Below are positions 51,621 to 63,850 of a stretch of DNA of 64,000 bases, piece after piece. The notes below the pieces were generated by a model, which worked only from the letters and a program-made list of their open reading frames with translations, made no database searches and was not told where the DNA came from. The DNA comes from Aphis gossypii (lineage: Eukaryota; Arthropoda; Insecta; Hemiptera; Aphididae). The first letter of the stretch is position 1, and every line of letters starts with the position of its first letter. The stretch is taken from assembly GCF_020184175.1 (NCBI RefSeq), contig NC_065531.1:33997213-34061212 (forward strand). Reading direction: 5' to 3'. The translations under genes and the position numbers were made by a program.

Positions 51621-51860
51621 ATTTTGAAATCTGCTGTCGGCGCTTCGAGTAACCGATGAAATACAACCGTCTACTCCGTAATTTACGATTTGAAAACTTA
51701 CGCCTCCGTCGAAACAATGTTGTTTATTCTTTGTGGCTGCTTGATTTCCTATGGGACGTTGTGCCGAGTTAGTGGCATTTTACCAAATTCCAGATTTACG
51801 ACTAGTGCACGAAGTAATGTGAGTTGTGGTTGCGCATGAGAGACAGACGAGACAAAAGAT
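51621..51860. other. GC-richer patch, open on both strands
   Basis: A minus-strand frame without an early ATG stays open for about 67 codons through 51778-51590, with a GTAAGT donor near 51700. A plus-strand ATG frame of 38 codons begins at 51655 (MKYNRLLRNLRFENLRLRRN...). A possible plus-strand exon ends on GTGAGT near 51819. These exclude one another and none matches a known family. Could be a regulatory patch or an unidentified exon. Confidence 0.25.
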
Positions 51861-54800
51861 CAACAAGTAATGAGATTTTAAATAATGATAATAATGATAA
51901 CTATAACAATAATGATGATAAACATGTTTTTTTTTCAAATACAATAATTTTTGTTATTCTAGTCTAGTGATAGTTTTGCAGCGTATACACATATAAAAAA
52001 AACAACGAGCGATTTTTTGGTGTCTATTTAAGTGCTCTTTTATTTTTTATGATTATTTTTTTTCATCGTGGGAAATTGCATGTGAACAAAATAAATTAAT
52101 TTCGTTTAATCCCTCAGGAAATGCCTTTCGGTCGCATGTCAACCAATCCCTTTGGATTACAATATTATAAAACAAATAAAAACCCTCAGAACAAGTGCAT
52201 GTTTGGGGGGTGGGGCTTATATATGTATGGATTCCGAGTATAGTAAATTAATATTTATATGTAAATAAAGTGTAATGACGTCGTATTGCTTGTATTCCTC
52301 AAAAAATAAAATATAAAATTATTATATAATTAACTTATTTTTTCTTGATAATAGAGCAAAAATGAACATTTTTAGTATCTGTAAACCTACTTATACATTA
52401 TTCTAATAGGTATGGTTTTATTATCCGTACCTGACTGAGATTGTTGAGAGTAAATAAAATGTATTATGAGTCATAATTTATGACATAATATACACATTTT
52501 AATATGGTAGACGGTGAGTTTCAGAACAAGATGACAGCCGACCAACCAACTGATCATTTGGGTATCCAATAAAAGGCTATTGTGTTGTGCGTCATGCAAG
52601 CACTGTTGACGAGTTATTCAGGATCTCTAAAACGTATATAATATTATAATATTGTTTTCATTATATTCATGTACACAAAAATATTATTAAAACGGAAGTA
52701 TTTTTTACTTATGACACTACTTAGGTATATTGATGATATGCCTTGGACTTGCAATTATTAATTTGGAAATTTTCTTAATTTATTGGCGAAAACAATTGTG
52801 AATATCTTAGGTTCTGTACAGGAAGAGTTTTCTTAGTATTCCAATATTATGTTTAATAACGATCAAACAGAAATAATTATGAGATAATTAAATAATTAAG
52901 TGCATCAGTAATTTAATCGTGTTTAACAAATAAACGAGTATGTGTTGCATTGCATTTATTGGATAACTGCTGGAACATTTATACGATTCCTAATAATTTC
53001 AAAAATATACCAGTTATAATAATAACATATGTGTTGTACTGCAGTTTTATTAAATTTATAGTAGGTACATCAATAACTTAAATAATAATTGTATATTAAG
53101 GTAGTTTTGTGTAGTTATAATAATTCCAACATATGCTTAGAATGAAGAAAGATTTCATTAGTGTTAAAGTTTTAATAGTTAAAAAATAAAGGCAAAGGGT
53201 TATTGTATTCGCTTTCTAAACATAATATCGTTTCAACTAAAATTAAAAATAAAATAAGACGCTACATCATATTGCATTATGTTATTAAGTAAGTATTATT
53301 AGTATTATCATGAAATGATTAACTGTGAAAACATGAAAAATAAAACATTACCGACATGTTTTACCTTTAATCACAAAATTATTTAATTTGAATAGTGTTT
53401 TCGTGAAGTATTATTTGTACTAAGTTAATATTGTAATTAAAATACATGAATACTAATTTAGTAAATCATTTCGTATATATTTAAAGTAAAAACATATATA
53501 AACGTTGATTATATCCTTATTCCTGGAAATGTTTTACAGAATATTACTCGGGCAAAATTGAATATTGATATCAGTTACTGAAACTAAAGTAAAAGTTTAT
53601 GAAGTGCATATTATATATAATAGTACGTAGTAATTTATTCAATGTGCATTTTGTATACACAAAGTTTTTGTTTATTTTCTCCTACCGATTTCCAATAGAA
53701 TAAAATAAATTAAAAATTTAATTCATATTTTGTCGATTTCATGACACATAAACACCATAAAATATAAGAATACTGTTATGTATAATATATGTCTGTAAAT
53801 ATAATAAATCGGTAATTATATAAATATTCTGATTTTTTGGTAACTACTGTGGATTAAACATTAATAATATATAGGTTCAAAAATAATATAAACTTTCTGT
53901 CGAAATTCACATCAATGTGTCTATCTAATATGATTGGTTTGAATGAGTCCACGTACACCAACCAGTAAATGTCCGAGAACATAGCAATAATATTATGAGA
54001 TTCAAAGAACTCGTATCGTATCATCTCCTTTTTATCAGTTTGACTGTAATGGTATTTCTTGCACAATGTATTATTCATGTATCTCGTAGTTGCCGTTTGA
54101 CCAGTAGCCTAAATAACGATAGTAGTAATAAAAATAATAGTTATAATAATAATATTCCAAAATGTTGGGAGAACGTAAAAAAATATAATAAAAATAACAA
54201 AAACGTAAATATACTGGAAAACAATGAGAATGAGAATGGGACCCTGCAGAGACAGCGAGTGCAAGAGACGAATGAAACGGGAAAACAGTAGGGATAATAC
54301 GAATAGACCCGGTGAAAAACATAGAAGCAGGAAAACCACTATTATTAGGGTCAACTGTTTATGTGTAGAAACCACCTTTAGCGGTCCCGAACACAAAATA
54401 ATGGTTTTTGTAGTGTATTCAAATAACGTATTATTATGGTTGGGCATAGTGTTAAACCTAAAATGTCCCTTAGCATAAACATACAAAACAGGGAAAACGA
54501 TTGCTGTGTATATATTATTATTATTTTTCTAAACAAGAAGTTTAATATAAAAATAAGCATATTATTTTCCTAAAAGAGAGAGGGAAAATATCATGGCCAT
54601 TTTTGTAGTTTTTACATTATATCAGTGCATCATATTCGTACTAATTTAATTGCCATGGATTTAGAAAATAAACTACATAATATTATTATAATAGCTTAAT
54701 TAAATGTACATAAAATGTTATAAATAAGAAAAGAATTAACAATCAATATATTTCTTTTTTTATTATTATAAGAGAAAATTATATTAATTAATAATAATAC

Positions 54801-55330
54801 CTAAAATACTTATTTTTGTTATACCTATAAAAAAAAAATGTTAACGATTTCTCAGTATCTTTTTAGAGGTCTCTATTTCATGTGTAATTAAATTCACGGG
54901 TATACGTGAAATCTGTAAATATTTTTTTAAGCGAATCCGTATATTAAACTACACGTGAATGTATGAACTTATTTTTCATGATATTTTTAATGACACACGT
55001 TTTTATCGTTTTTATTATTGTACGTAAAACTTTATTTTAAAAACATTAAGTATATTTTAATGGTGTCTAATTTCTACTTAGTGGTGATCGATAATAAGTT
55101 ATTTATTTTAAATACTAAGCATTTGTTTCATATATCCTGCATTTTTACGATAATATTGCTTATAAAACATTTATTTTTAAAATAATAGGTGTTTTTAATT
55201 CTTAATTATTTACGCCAATTATTGACATATATTTTTTCAATTTTTTTAGATACTGAGTAGAGTGATATATTTATTGATTATACAATGCTTTTTCCATTAT
55301 TATGATATGTAAATGTGAACACAATAAGTG
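51861..55330. other. Mostly AT-rich, with open frames on both strands at 54.0-54.5 kb
   Basis: No supported gene. Around 53995-54486 the sequence is less AT-rich and frames are open on both strands (up to 125 codons on -, 98 codons on +). They overlap, consist largely of AAT/AAC-type triplet reads, and show no domain. Confidence 0.4.
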
Positions 55331-55339
55331 CTCAATAAA

Positions 55340-55910
55340 ATGGGTGTGGTTACTGGTAGAAAATTGGATCAAGTTTGTACTTAAGTGAGGTTCAAATTAA
55401 TAAATTTCTAGAGCTTTTTTATAGTCATGAAAAAAAAAATCAAGGAAAACTGGAATTCGTAAGTAAATCCAATTTTAATTAAACTGATTTTGTTTTTTGT
55501 TTGGTGAAACTCAAGAACGAATCATAAATCGTTTCACCAAATGTTAAAATTATCTTTTTCTATCTATAATAATTCTCAAAATATTTCAAATATTTTTGAG
55601 CTATTTATGAGCATGGCCAATTTTCAATTTTTTTCAGTTTTTTTTTTCTATAATAATTTATTATAAAAAAATATTCATCGAATCTCAAACATTTTCGAAA
55701 AATTATCACAAGATTCCTCTTAGTTATTTTTATATTTTTATAAAAATATTTTAAGAAAAAAACATGGGCTCAAACATTTTTTTAAAAAAATTAAATTTAG
55801 AATTTTCATAAAATTCGTCATCATCGCAAAAGATTGCTAACTATTTTTTAGTTAGAAATTCATTAAATATTTTTTTTTCATAGTAAACAGATTTTTGATT
55901 TTTTTTTTTT
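55340..55910. repeat. Probable dispersed aphid-type repeat with 11-bp hairpin
   Basis: Distinct texture with many T5-T9 and A5-A9 runs and phrases such as TTTTTGAGCTATTTATGAGC. A perfect inverted repeat, TTTGGTGAAAC / GTTTCACCAAA (55500-55510, 55531-55541), encloses 20 nt. I recall similar text as a high-copy repeat in aphid genomes, but cannot check it here. No coding capacity. Confidence 0.4.
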
Positions 55911-56078
55911 AAGTATAGTAATATTTTATTATTTATGAATATAATATGTTAACTGTTTTCATATATTAAGTTGAATATTCCCTATAGGTTGTCATAATAT
56001 TTTTTAACAAAGCTTAATTACTTTTATACTTGGTAAAAAAATATTTTATATAGCATTTCATAAAAAAAACTTAATAAA

Positions 56079-56088
56079 GGGGGGGGGG
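56079..56088. repeat. G10 homopolymer
   Basis: Ten consecutive G in AT-rich DNA; comparable runs are G10 at 6782-6791 and C11 at 39053-39063. Such runs are prone to assembly or sequencing miscounts. Confidence 0.8.
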
Positions 56089-56329
56089 AGAATGTCATCA
56101 TTGCAACTATACATTATTAATATTATCTACTATAATAATATAATAATTAATTACTTTAACCTGTAAAATTTAAATGTTTTAAAACCCAGAAAAATTGAAT
56201 TATACATTATAATGAATAAAACACAATATGTTTACTGTATATAATTACAGAGAAAATATACGTGTATAATATGTGTTAGTGATATGGAAATAATTTAAAC
56301 AATTTATTTCCCTGGGAACAGGCGCAAAA

Positions 56330-57130
56330 ATGGTTTAATGTTGTTTTTATTGAAATAACAAAGGTTTATTGTACGGGTGTGGACAACGCTAAAATAGTAT
56401 TTCCTCTTCGTCCCCAACCGTTAACATACACGGTAGAAACGATCAGATGAAAAATTGCCTGTTAGACCTTACTTCTTAGACATAAATCGACATGGAACGG
56501 GGGTCCAATCAACCTTGAGCTCGTTTGGGTGTGACAGCATGACAAGGCACTTATGTGTAGGTCCGAGAAATCCGGGATTATATGGGATATATTGGTAAAA
56601 CAGGTCCTAATGAGTGTGTATATGTACACGTGTGTACGTGTGCAGTTTGTCGATGGTGGTAACGGGAGAAAGGGTGAAGGAGAGACCTTTCGGGAAAATT
56701 AATAACCAACGGCGCAGTGGCGTCAGGAGCAGACACCCCCAGTACACCGATCGTCGTATACACATGCCACACACACAAACACATACGCATGTTATATCCA
56801 TACAACATTTGTGTATGAATATATGTGTGTGTGTGTGTGTGTACGTTTGTCCGAACGAGGGAGGGGGCGGTGGGACTTTTCCTCCACGTTGGAGGCAAGC
56901 AGTATACCATATAGTACCTAGTGTAGTACAGTAGCCGTGGCTATAAAACACTTCCTATGCTCGTTATATACTTCACAAACCGTAAAATATACGATTTCGT
57001 ACGCCGGATTAACCCAACCACGAGCGGCTAACGACACAAATAAAACAACTACGTTAATGCCGAGCTTTCGCCGTCTCCGCATATTCGGAGAGTCCGGTCG
57101 CATTTATTGGTCGAGTAGTTTCTTCATATA
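56330..57130. promoter_or_regulatory. CpG-rich island with TG tract, probable promoter/enhancer
   Basis: About 800 bp of elevated G+C and CpG. It contains a TG tract (56824-56842), CA-rich stretches, a CTCCG/CGGAG hairpin near 57076-57091 and an ATTGG (inverted CCAAT) near 57106. Frames are open on both strands (56578-56910 -, 56607-56951 -, 56614-56934 +, 56937-57131 +), but they read repeats and overlap, as expected in a stop-poor segment. Could be an alternative promoter for a plus-strand gene that includes the exon at 63801. Confidence 0.4.
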
Positions 57131-57390
57131 GTTTTACGTATGTGTGTGATTAATTGTTTTTTTTTTTTTTCTAAATAATAAAGAACCGAGCACGAAGCAG
57201 AAAATTCCAATGCACGGTTGCTCAATTATTGGATATTAGATAAAAATAAACAATACCTGTAGTATCCACTTAAATTTAACTACCTAGGTGCTCGAGTTAA
57301 ATCACAAAGCTACATAATTTAAATTTGTATAATATCACCCAATATATTCATAATAATATTGTGCAAAACGATACTAATGTTTATTTTAAT

Positions 57391-57822
57391 TTAAGGGCAT
57401 TTTACCAACTGATTTTCTGTTTTAATCTAACACACGGGTGATATAAGATTTAGACATATTCTAAGTTCTTTGCCAAACGTCCTGATTGATATAGTGAAGC
57501 AATAAAGTTCTAAAAACAGATTTTAATTTTTTGTCAAGTCTTCTTCAAATCGATTTTTCTATATTTTTGATTTTTTAGTTATTTACTTATCAAAATATGA
57601 AATTTGACAATTTTTAATATAACGTTTTTAGACATTTGGGTAGATAATTTAAAAAATGTGAGAAAATCTATCTCAAGAAGACTTGACGACAAATTCAAAT
57701 CTATGTTCAGAACTCTTATCGCTACAATATATTAATCAGAGCGTTTGACAAATAATACATCTAAAATCCTGTTACCCGTGTATTGGATAAAGATATAAGA
57801 GTATCGGGTGGAATCCCCTTAA
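57391..57822. mobile_element. TTAA-flanked fold-back MITE (non-autonomous DNA transposon)
   Basis: The two halves are imperfect inverted copies over about 150-170 nt each. The outer ends are TTAAGGGCATTTTACC on the left and, as reverse complement, TTAAGGGGATTCCACCC on the right. Inside, ACACGGGT (57432-57439) pairs with ACCCGTGT (57774-57781). Further in, TGCCAAACG pairs with TGTCAAACG, and GTCAAGTCTTCTT occurs on both arms. TTAA at both ends is the target duplication typical of piggyBac-type elements. There is no transposase frame, so it would need one in trans. Superfamily is inferred from TTAA alone. Confidence 0.75.
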
Positions 57823-59520
57823 TACTCGATTAACTGCTAAAAAAAATGTAAGCTTTTAAATGGATAATCACAACACATTATGTTAATGATAATAAATTTC
57901 CTTAGCTATGTCTCCTGTCAATTTTTTTGTGTGCACTGTTCTCTTATTCCGTGTATAATTCCAAAACGTATTTAAATATTATATTATTTAATTAATTTAC
58001 TTGATTTTTAATCATAAATTAATTTTAAATTAGATTTTAAAAATGGTAATGTTTTTGGTCAAAAATTCAACTTATATTTAAAAAAAAATATATATATCTA
58101 CACTATTATAAATTACTTTGTTTTTCATCGATTACATTTTGATAACATGTTTATTAAATTTTAACAAATAACACATTATATTATTTTTTTATCAAAATAC
58201 AATTTAGAATTTTTGAAAATTTGATAATTTATTATATTTAAATTTATTTGGATGAAATAAATGTTACAAGACAAACATAATATTTATTGTTAAAAATATA
58301 AAATTATTTTCATTGTATTAATGACTATTAATGCACGTACCTATATTTAATGTTTATTTAGTTCTTTATTTTCAGCAGTCATGATGTTCATTATAATATT
58401 TTTCAAACATATGAATTTATATTTTTGAAAATTTCCATGGATATTACTTAATATTTAAAAAAAAAATTGTTATTTACTATGGGTAGTTTATAAGATGCGT
58501 TAAGCAGCCTGGAAATATAGTTTTATTGAACTGGGCTTTTCCCTGACAGCCCTTAATTTATAATTATTATATAAAAATAATAAATCACAAGAAATGCATG
58601 CTTAAATAATATCTAACTAGTATGTGTATTGCGTATTTGAAATAAAGAACACATTGTTTTAAACACGTATTTAATTAAATTCAAATTCAACATAATAATA
58701 AGTTACTAGATTTAATTCAAATAGTAGTTTAAAGTTTAAATTTATGGTTAATTATATATTTAAGTTATGATTTATAATAATTATATTGTGTTATTTATTT
58801 TATCATAATGTTTAGTTAGCAAGTCTTTTTTTATTTTTTTATATTTTATTTTAAAATCGCTCTTTAGTATTAATCAAATAAATACGTATGTTAACTGTAC
58901 GTTTTTCATTAAACAACTATTTAAGTTGTACTAAATAATATTTTATCAGTGACATGTCATTTCTTGTTGATTTATTAAACATATATAATTTTGGAAATTT
59001 ATAGCTTTCATTAATTTATTATATAACAGAACAACGATTACATTGTAGTATAACAAAATTTTAATTATAAAAATACTATATTTCTTTTCATAATATAGTA
59101 TCATTTTAGTTTTTACTTTAAAGGGGACATTGATAAGAAAAAACCTTGACGTAAGTACCTAGTCGCATGAATTTAATTATTGTCACGGAAATAATAATGT
59201 TATTATGATCACAGGCAATTAAAATTGATATTTAATTGCCGTCTTCAGTTGAAGTGTTTGTTTTTCAAATTTGCATAAATCAGCTATTCTGCCATCGAAC
59301 ATTAGAATATTTATATGACGAAGAGAGAAAATGATTGACGTTTCCGCAAAAAACCCGAAACGCTCTTATGCAGCACTTAGGAACATTCAATACATATATT
59401 GTATATTATATAGTGCTTTGTTTAATAACTCTTCAATGCCTTCAGGAATTCGTTGATGATGATGATGATGATATTATATTAAATCAGCAAGTAGACGTAC
59501 CTAAATGAATTGTTAATGTA
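57823..59520. other. AT-rich non-coding stretch
   Basis: No gene supported. A GAT array lies near 59453-59471 at its end. A short less AT-rich piece occurs at 58490-58555. Confidence 0.5.
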
Positions 59521-59529
59521 CCTACTCAT

Positions 59530-59770
59530 ATATGTTTACGGTCCACAGCCCCTTGGAAATTGTGTTGCGCTATAATATTCGATTCACCACTATTTCATGG
59601 AACCACCCTCACGGTACAGTGGACTTGTGGTGGTACAAAACTTAGGACTTAAAAAAACCTGAGGCCACCTACCCTCTCAAAACTCATTCCTTGCTCACAA
59701 CATCGCTCTACCACCTCCACCACAACCAAATCCAATGCGATAACCTCATTATTTCACACCCCATTTATGG
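59530..59770. other. GC-richer, C-rich patch of unknown nature
   Basis: Pyrimidine- and CCA/CCT-rich text (for example ACCACCTCCACCACAACC near 59709) contrasts with its AT-rich flanks. No long frame or splice-bordered exon. Could be a fragment of a mobile element or a regulatory patch. Confidence 0.3.
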
Positions 59771-60063
59771 TTAAGTTATGGCTAGCAAATAGTAACCTAT
59801 TATAATTTAATAGATAAGTCGTGATAAATCAAATCTCGATAACTTAAAAACCTTCATAATTCAGTGTCGTTTTTTTCTTTTGAATAGCCCACAAGTCAAA
59901 CCTATTTTTCTCTTGAGATTCGAGTTATCAAGTCTCGGCTATACAACATTATGTTATTATAATTATACGCACGCGAATGACCTACTCGTTATTTTAAATG
60001 ATATTATACATAATATAACAATACATACGCGCGGTTAGGAGTTGCGTATGTGAAGATTCTATT

Positions 60064-60360
60064 TCAACTGTTATTCAGGTAAATCTTTGAGGAGGATGTA
60101 AAGTGGTGATTTGTAGGACGCAAGTTCGAAAGACGCGCAATAACAGCTTCCGTCACCCACTTCCGGTTGTGGCGTAACGCGACAAAAGTTTCCACAATTT
60201 TCCCGGTTAACACACGCACAACAATCCCAGTTTTACCCATACGAATGCAAGCAACAATGTTTCCTTCCGCAGGATATAATATCATTACCATTATTGTAAT
60301 ACCGTATCGTATAATACAACCATACACGGGATATCTATCGTCGAACTTTTTACCATTCAT
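60064..60360 (-). CDS. Unrecognised 98-codon ORF, minus strand
   Basis: An ATG with G at -3 (GCGATGA) opens a frame at 60360 that runs 98 codons to TGA. It begins MNGKKFDDRYPVYGCIIRYG and includes GKTGIVVRVLTGKIVETF. The composition is balanced and less AT-biased than chance frames elsewhere, but the local GC content also lowers stop frequency. A plus-strand frame overlaps it. No domain recognised and no clear donor inside, so it would be an intronless gene, a non-coding island or a remnant. Confidence 0.25.
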   Translation of the reverse strand: MNGKKFDDRYPVYGCIIRYGITIMVMILYPAEGNIVACIRMGKTGIVVRVLTGKIVETFVALRHNRKWVTEAVIARLSNLRPTNHHFTSSSKIYLNNS

Positions 60361-60399
60361 CGCAGCACGAAAAACTAAAAACGGCTAGTGTTGGTTATG

Positions 60400-63290
60400 A
60401 CGATAAAATAATAATATTACTACTTAATAAAATAGTGGTATAATCTAGTAGTGTAATCGTTGAATCGGAGTGTACGAGAAACTAAAATATATCCACACAC
60501 GGTGGAAGTTGATATTGATGATAATACTAGTTAAGTATTGTTCGTTGTCCGTTGATCACGCCATCATTATTGACACTAATTCGATAATATTTGTTTGCAA
60601 ACGTGATGCTGTGATCGACGAATTTCAATAATATTATTTTCTTGATGATATTAGAAACATTTTTAACCAATTTTACAATAATTTTGTAAAGAATGTAATT
60701 ACTATTGACATATTACATATAAAAGAAAAGTAATGCATTAACGGTAACGATAAATCTTTTTTTTTTATCGAATGTTTTTTTTTTTTGTTTTATTTCATGC
60801 TATATTGTATATATAAGCTATTTTACAATTCGATTTGGAGAATTCTCTGGCTCTATTGAAAATAAAGAACAATGCATTTCCAAAAATAACAATAAGTCTA
60901 AAACGTAAGGAGGAACTTTTTATGGATAATACCAATAATATAGGTACCTTAAAGTAACATTCAAATTGTTGATTTAGTAAATATAAACTACATAATTTAA
61001 TAGTATATAAAATAATAGAATAATATAATATATAAATAATTTAGTATACTCTTAAATAAAATGTTTATTTTTATTATTGAACTTATAATATTATTGTTTG
61101 GAATATTTTACACAATTTTAAACTATATTTTTATAATTAAATGAATTTTGATAAAAATTATATTTTTATTTTCTTCAAACTTTTCATTTTTGTATTATAC
61201 TTTTTTAATTACCTACCTACGACCCATGTAGTTCATCATAATTTATTTTATCAGGTGAAAACATTTTTTCATATTTGACTTTGTAAAAAAAAAAATGATC
61301 TACAAGTTGATACCTGAGTATTAATTTATCAAGTACTATTAAAAGTTAGTTTTAAGTATAAGAACATAACAGTACAGATTTATAATCGAGCACAAATTAA
61401 CAAATAATATATTCAAAATATGCAAAATCTAAAAAAAAAGAGAGTATAAATAAATCTATTTATATTGATATAGTTCGTTAATTGTGTTGGATATGTAAAA
61501 TCATTATAGTATAAATACTATAAGATATAATATTGTACTGGATGATTATATGCATTATTATAATAATATTAAAGAAAAAACGATAAAAATTAACAGTAAT
61601 TACTAATTTTATAGTATTATTAACCATATATATCATAGTTATTTGATTGTCTATATTATTATTTATTATTTATTGTATATTGAAGATTTTAATTGCCAAA
61701 TCTCAGATTTTTTAAATTAACATATGTAATTTTTATTGTATAAGCCTATTTAAAAAGTTTACTTTACTTAAGAGTAATTATTAAAATTTGAAATGTTTTA
61801 CAGTTAAACAAATTTAGATAAAATAAAGATTATACAATTATAATAGGTAAAATAACAATATTATTATAATAACCACATTCATACATCGTGTAATGTAGTA
61901 TACAATAATTCAATTACACAGTATGCAGTAGGTATTTCAAATTTTTTTTTTTTCGATTGTCTGATTTGAGTGATAGAGATATTGTTTTTATTTTATTTAC
62001 TATAGCAGTTTACTCCCTAAATTTGGACACAATATTCGGCAGGAATTGAACCGAATCGACTGAAGGTTTCATGAACATGAAAAAAAAGTTTAAAAAGCTG
62101 TATAGTAATTCCCTACTGAGAGGATTCAGAAATGCAATAACAATGACACCGGCTTTTTTTAAACCACTGACGCGTATTGACCGGATATTTAGCTTTTATT
62201 TTCAGAGGACCTTCTATTTTTCGATTGGAGAAATGAAAAAAGGTAAAGAAAAAATACAATAAAATGGTCAACGTGTTAAAGTACTCAAGTATATTGACAT
62301 TTCAGGATTCGCGTAGACTGGACTCTCAATTTCTTAGTGACTCTACTTTGAACTCTAGTCGGTACATTTAACAAAATAATCTGTCACTTTTCATTCAGAA
62401 TTTTATTTTATTTTGTTGTTATTATTTTTTAGAGGTTTAAGAAAAAAAAACATATAATTTTATGAAATAATAATACACACTTTTTAATTTTTTTTCTTGT
62501 AGTTATTAAAATTGTGTTAAGCTTTGGCCAGTGCATTCTTACTCCCTACCTCTACCAATTGTATTGAACGTGTCACGAATTCTAATTTATATATGTTTAT
62601 AAATTATTAATACTACCTCTATATTAATGACTTAAAAATTGAAAGGTAAATCCCTATAGACAAAGCATTTTATAGGTTATTCGTATAATATACTACTTTC
62701 AAATTCCGTTAGTTCACGTATTTAGAGAACGAAAATATATAAAACAAATAAAGTATTAAAAAGAGCTTATCTAAAATAATAATACAATTTAAAATAATCT
62801 AATTACGCAATCGAGTATTTCGAGTATTTTTAAAACTGTTGATATTCTTTTTTTTTTAATAGGGATTTTTTTTTCTATTATTTAAAAAATAGGTTAGTTA
62901 AAATATTTATTATGTTTTTTATTATTTTATAAAAAAAATGTCTTTCCAAAACAAGAACTATTTGATTTTTATTTTAGACGAGACCTAAACAAGTGTTATT
63001 TCTATACGTAATGTTTTATAAGGACTAAATAAATATGATATAGAACCTCAATACACAGTTACTTTCAAGTGTTATAAATATATTTACATATACTCTAAAA
63101 GTAGGAATTTTCAAATCGGTAATAAATCGAAATTACTATATTTGTATAATAAAAATAATAATAATAATAAAAAGGTTTACACACTTTAAAATTATAGTAA
63201 AAAATAATTTTATTGAAACAATCACCTGTATAATAAATGGAAATTCAATGATTGGAAAAGTTCTTTATAATATATAATATATTATATATA
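60400..63290. other. AT-rich non-coding stretch
   Basis: No gene supported. A 63-codon ATG frame at 62071-62262 (+), beginning MNMKKKFKKLYSNSLLRG, sits in a slightly less AT-rich block but has no splice context or recognisable family. A tRNA B-box-like string near 62040-62055 (minus) lacks a matching A box and stem. Confidence 0.45.
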
Positions 63291-63299
63291 TTAGTAAAA

Positions 63300-63560
63300 A
63301 ATGAAGTCCCTGGGCGTTTCTTTCTGAGGAAAACATAAAAAACCATCCATAACCCTAAGCACAGTTAGCCCACGTAGATTATTAACGGTTTTATGTTGGC
63401 AGAGTTATCCCATAGCAAACGGCTCGGAAGCATTTTAAAATGGTAAATAATATTACGAACATTAATCCATGAAAGGATAATTTACAACCACCTCCTTCCA
63501 TTCACGTGTCAAAAATATATGGCTCTTGCCACGACGAATCCGGATAAACGATCTAACTAA
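63300..63560. other. GC-richer patch of unknown origin
   Basis: About 260 bp of mixed-composition sequence between AT-rich flanks, ending about 240 bp before the exon at 63801. No frame stays open through it and no paired splice sites were seen. Candidates are an intronic enhancer or a repeat fragment. Confidence 0.3.
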
Positions 63561-63800
63561 TCTGAAACGCTAAAAAATATGCTAATTCCATCATAAAGAT
63601 GAATTTTGAATTTATTTTTATATTTGTATTTAATAATATAAAATTTCAATTAAACATATATTATAAAATATAGACATTTTAAATTTTAAATTATTTTATT
63701 GATTATTAATGGTATTTTTATATATTATCAATTATGATTGAAAACGTATACAAAATGCTTGTGTAAATTAATCTTAATCTTAATTTTTTTTTTCTTACAG

Positions 63801-63850
63801 ATATATTTTACAATTAAAACCAGCAAAACACCATTCATCTGATACTGCGG
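63801..63850 (+). CDS. Candidate 50-nt internal coding exon
   Basis: A strong acceptor (T10, then CTTACAG, with CTTAAT branch-point-like strings just upstream) precedes 50 nt ending in CGG|GTAAGT. Only one of three frames is open. It starts on the second base and reads YILQLKPAKHHSSDTA, a normal-looking protein segment unlike chance AT-rich frames, leaving one base over. Its entry phase matches the exit phase of the microexon at 43906. The remaining exons would lie outside the window or were missed. I do not recognise the protein. Confidence 0.6.

Noticed and set aside
53995..54486. Overlapping ORFs up to 125 codons
   Set aside because: Asn-rich or Ile/Tyr-rich reads of AAT-type triplets, open on both strands, no domain.
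56578..57131. Five overlapping ORFs on both strands, up to 114 codons
   Set aside because: They mostly translate CA/TG tracts (His-Thr and Cys-Val runs) inside a CpG island.
62038..62060. B-box-like GGTTCAATTCC on the minus strand
   Set aside because: T stem does not pair properly and no A box lies upstream.
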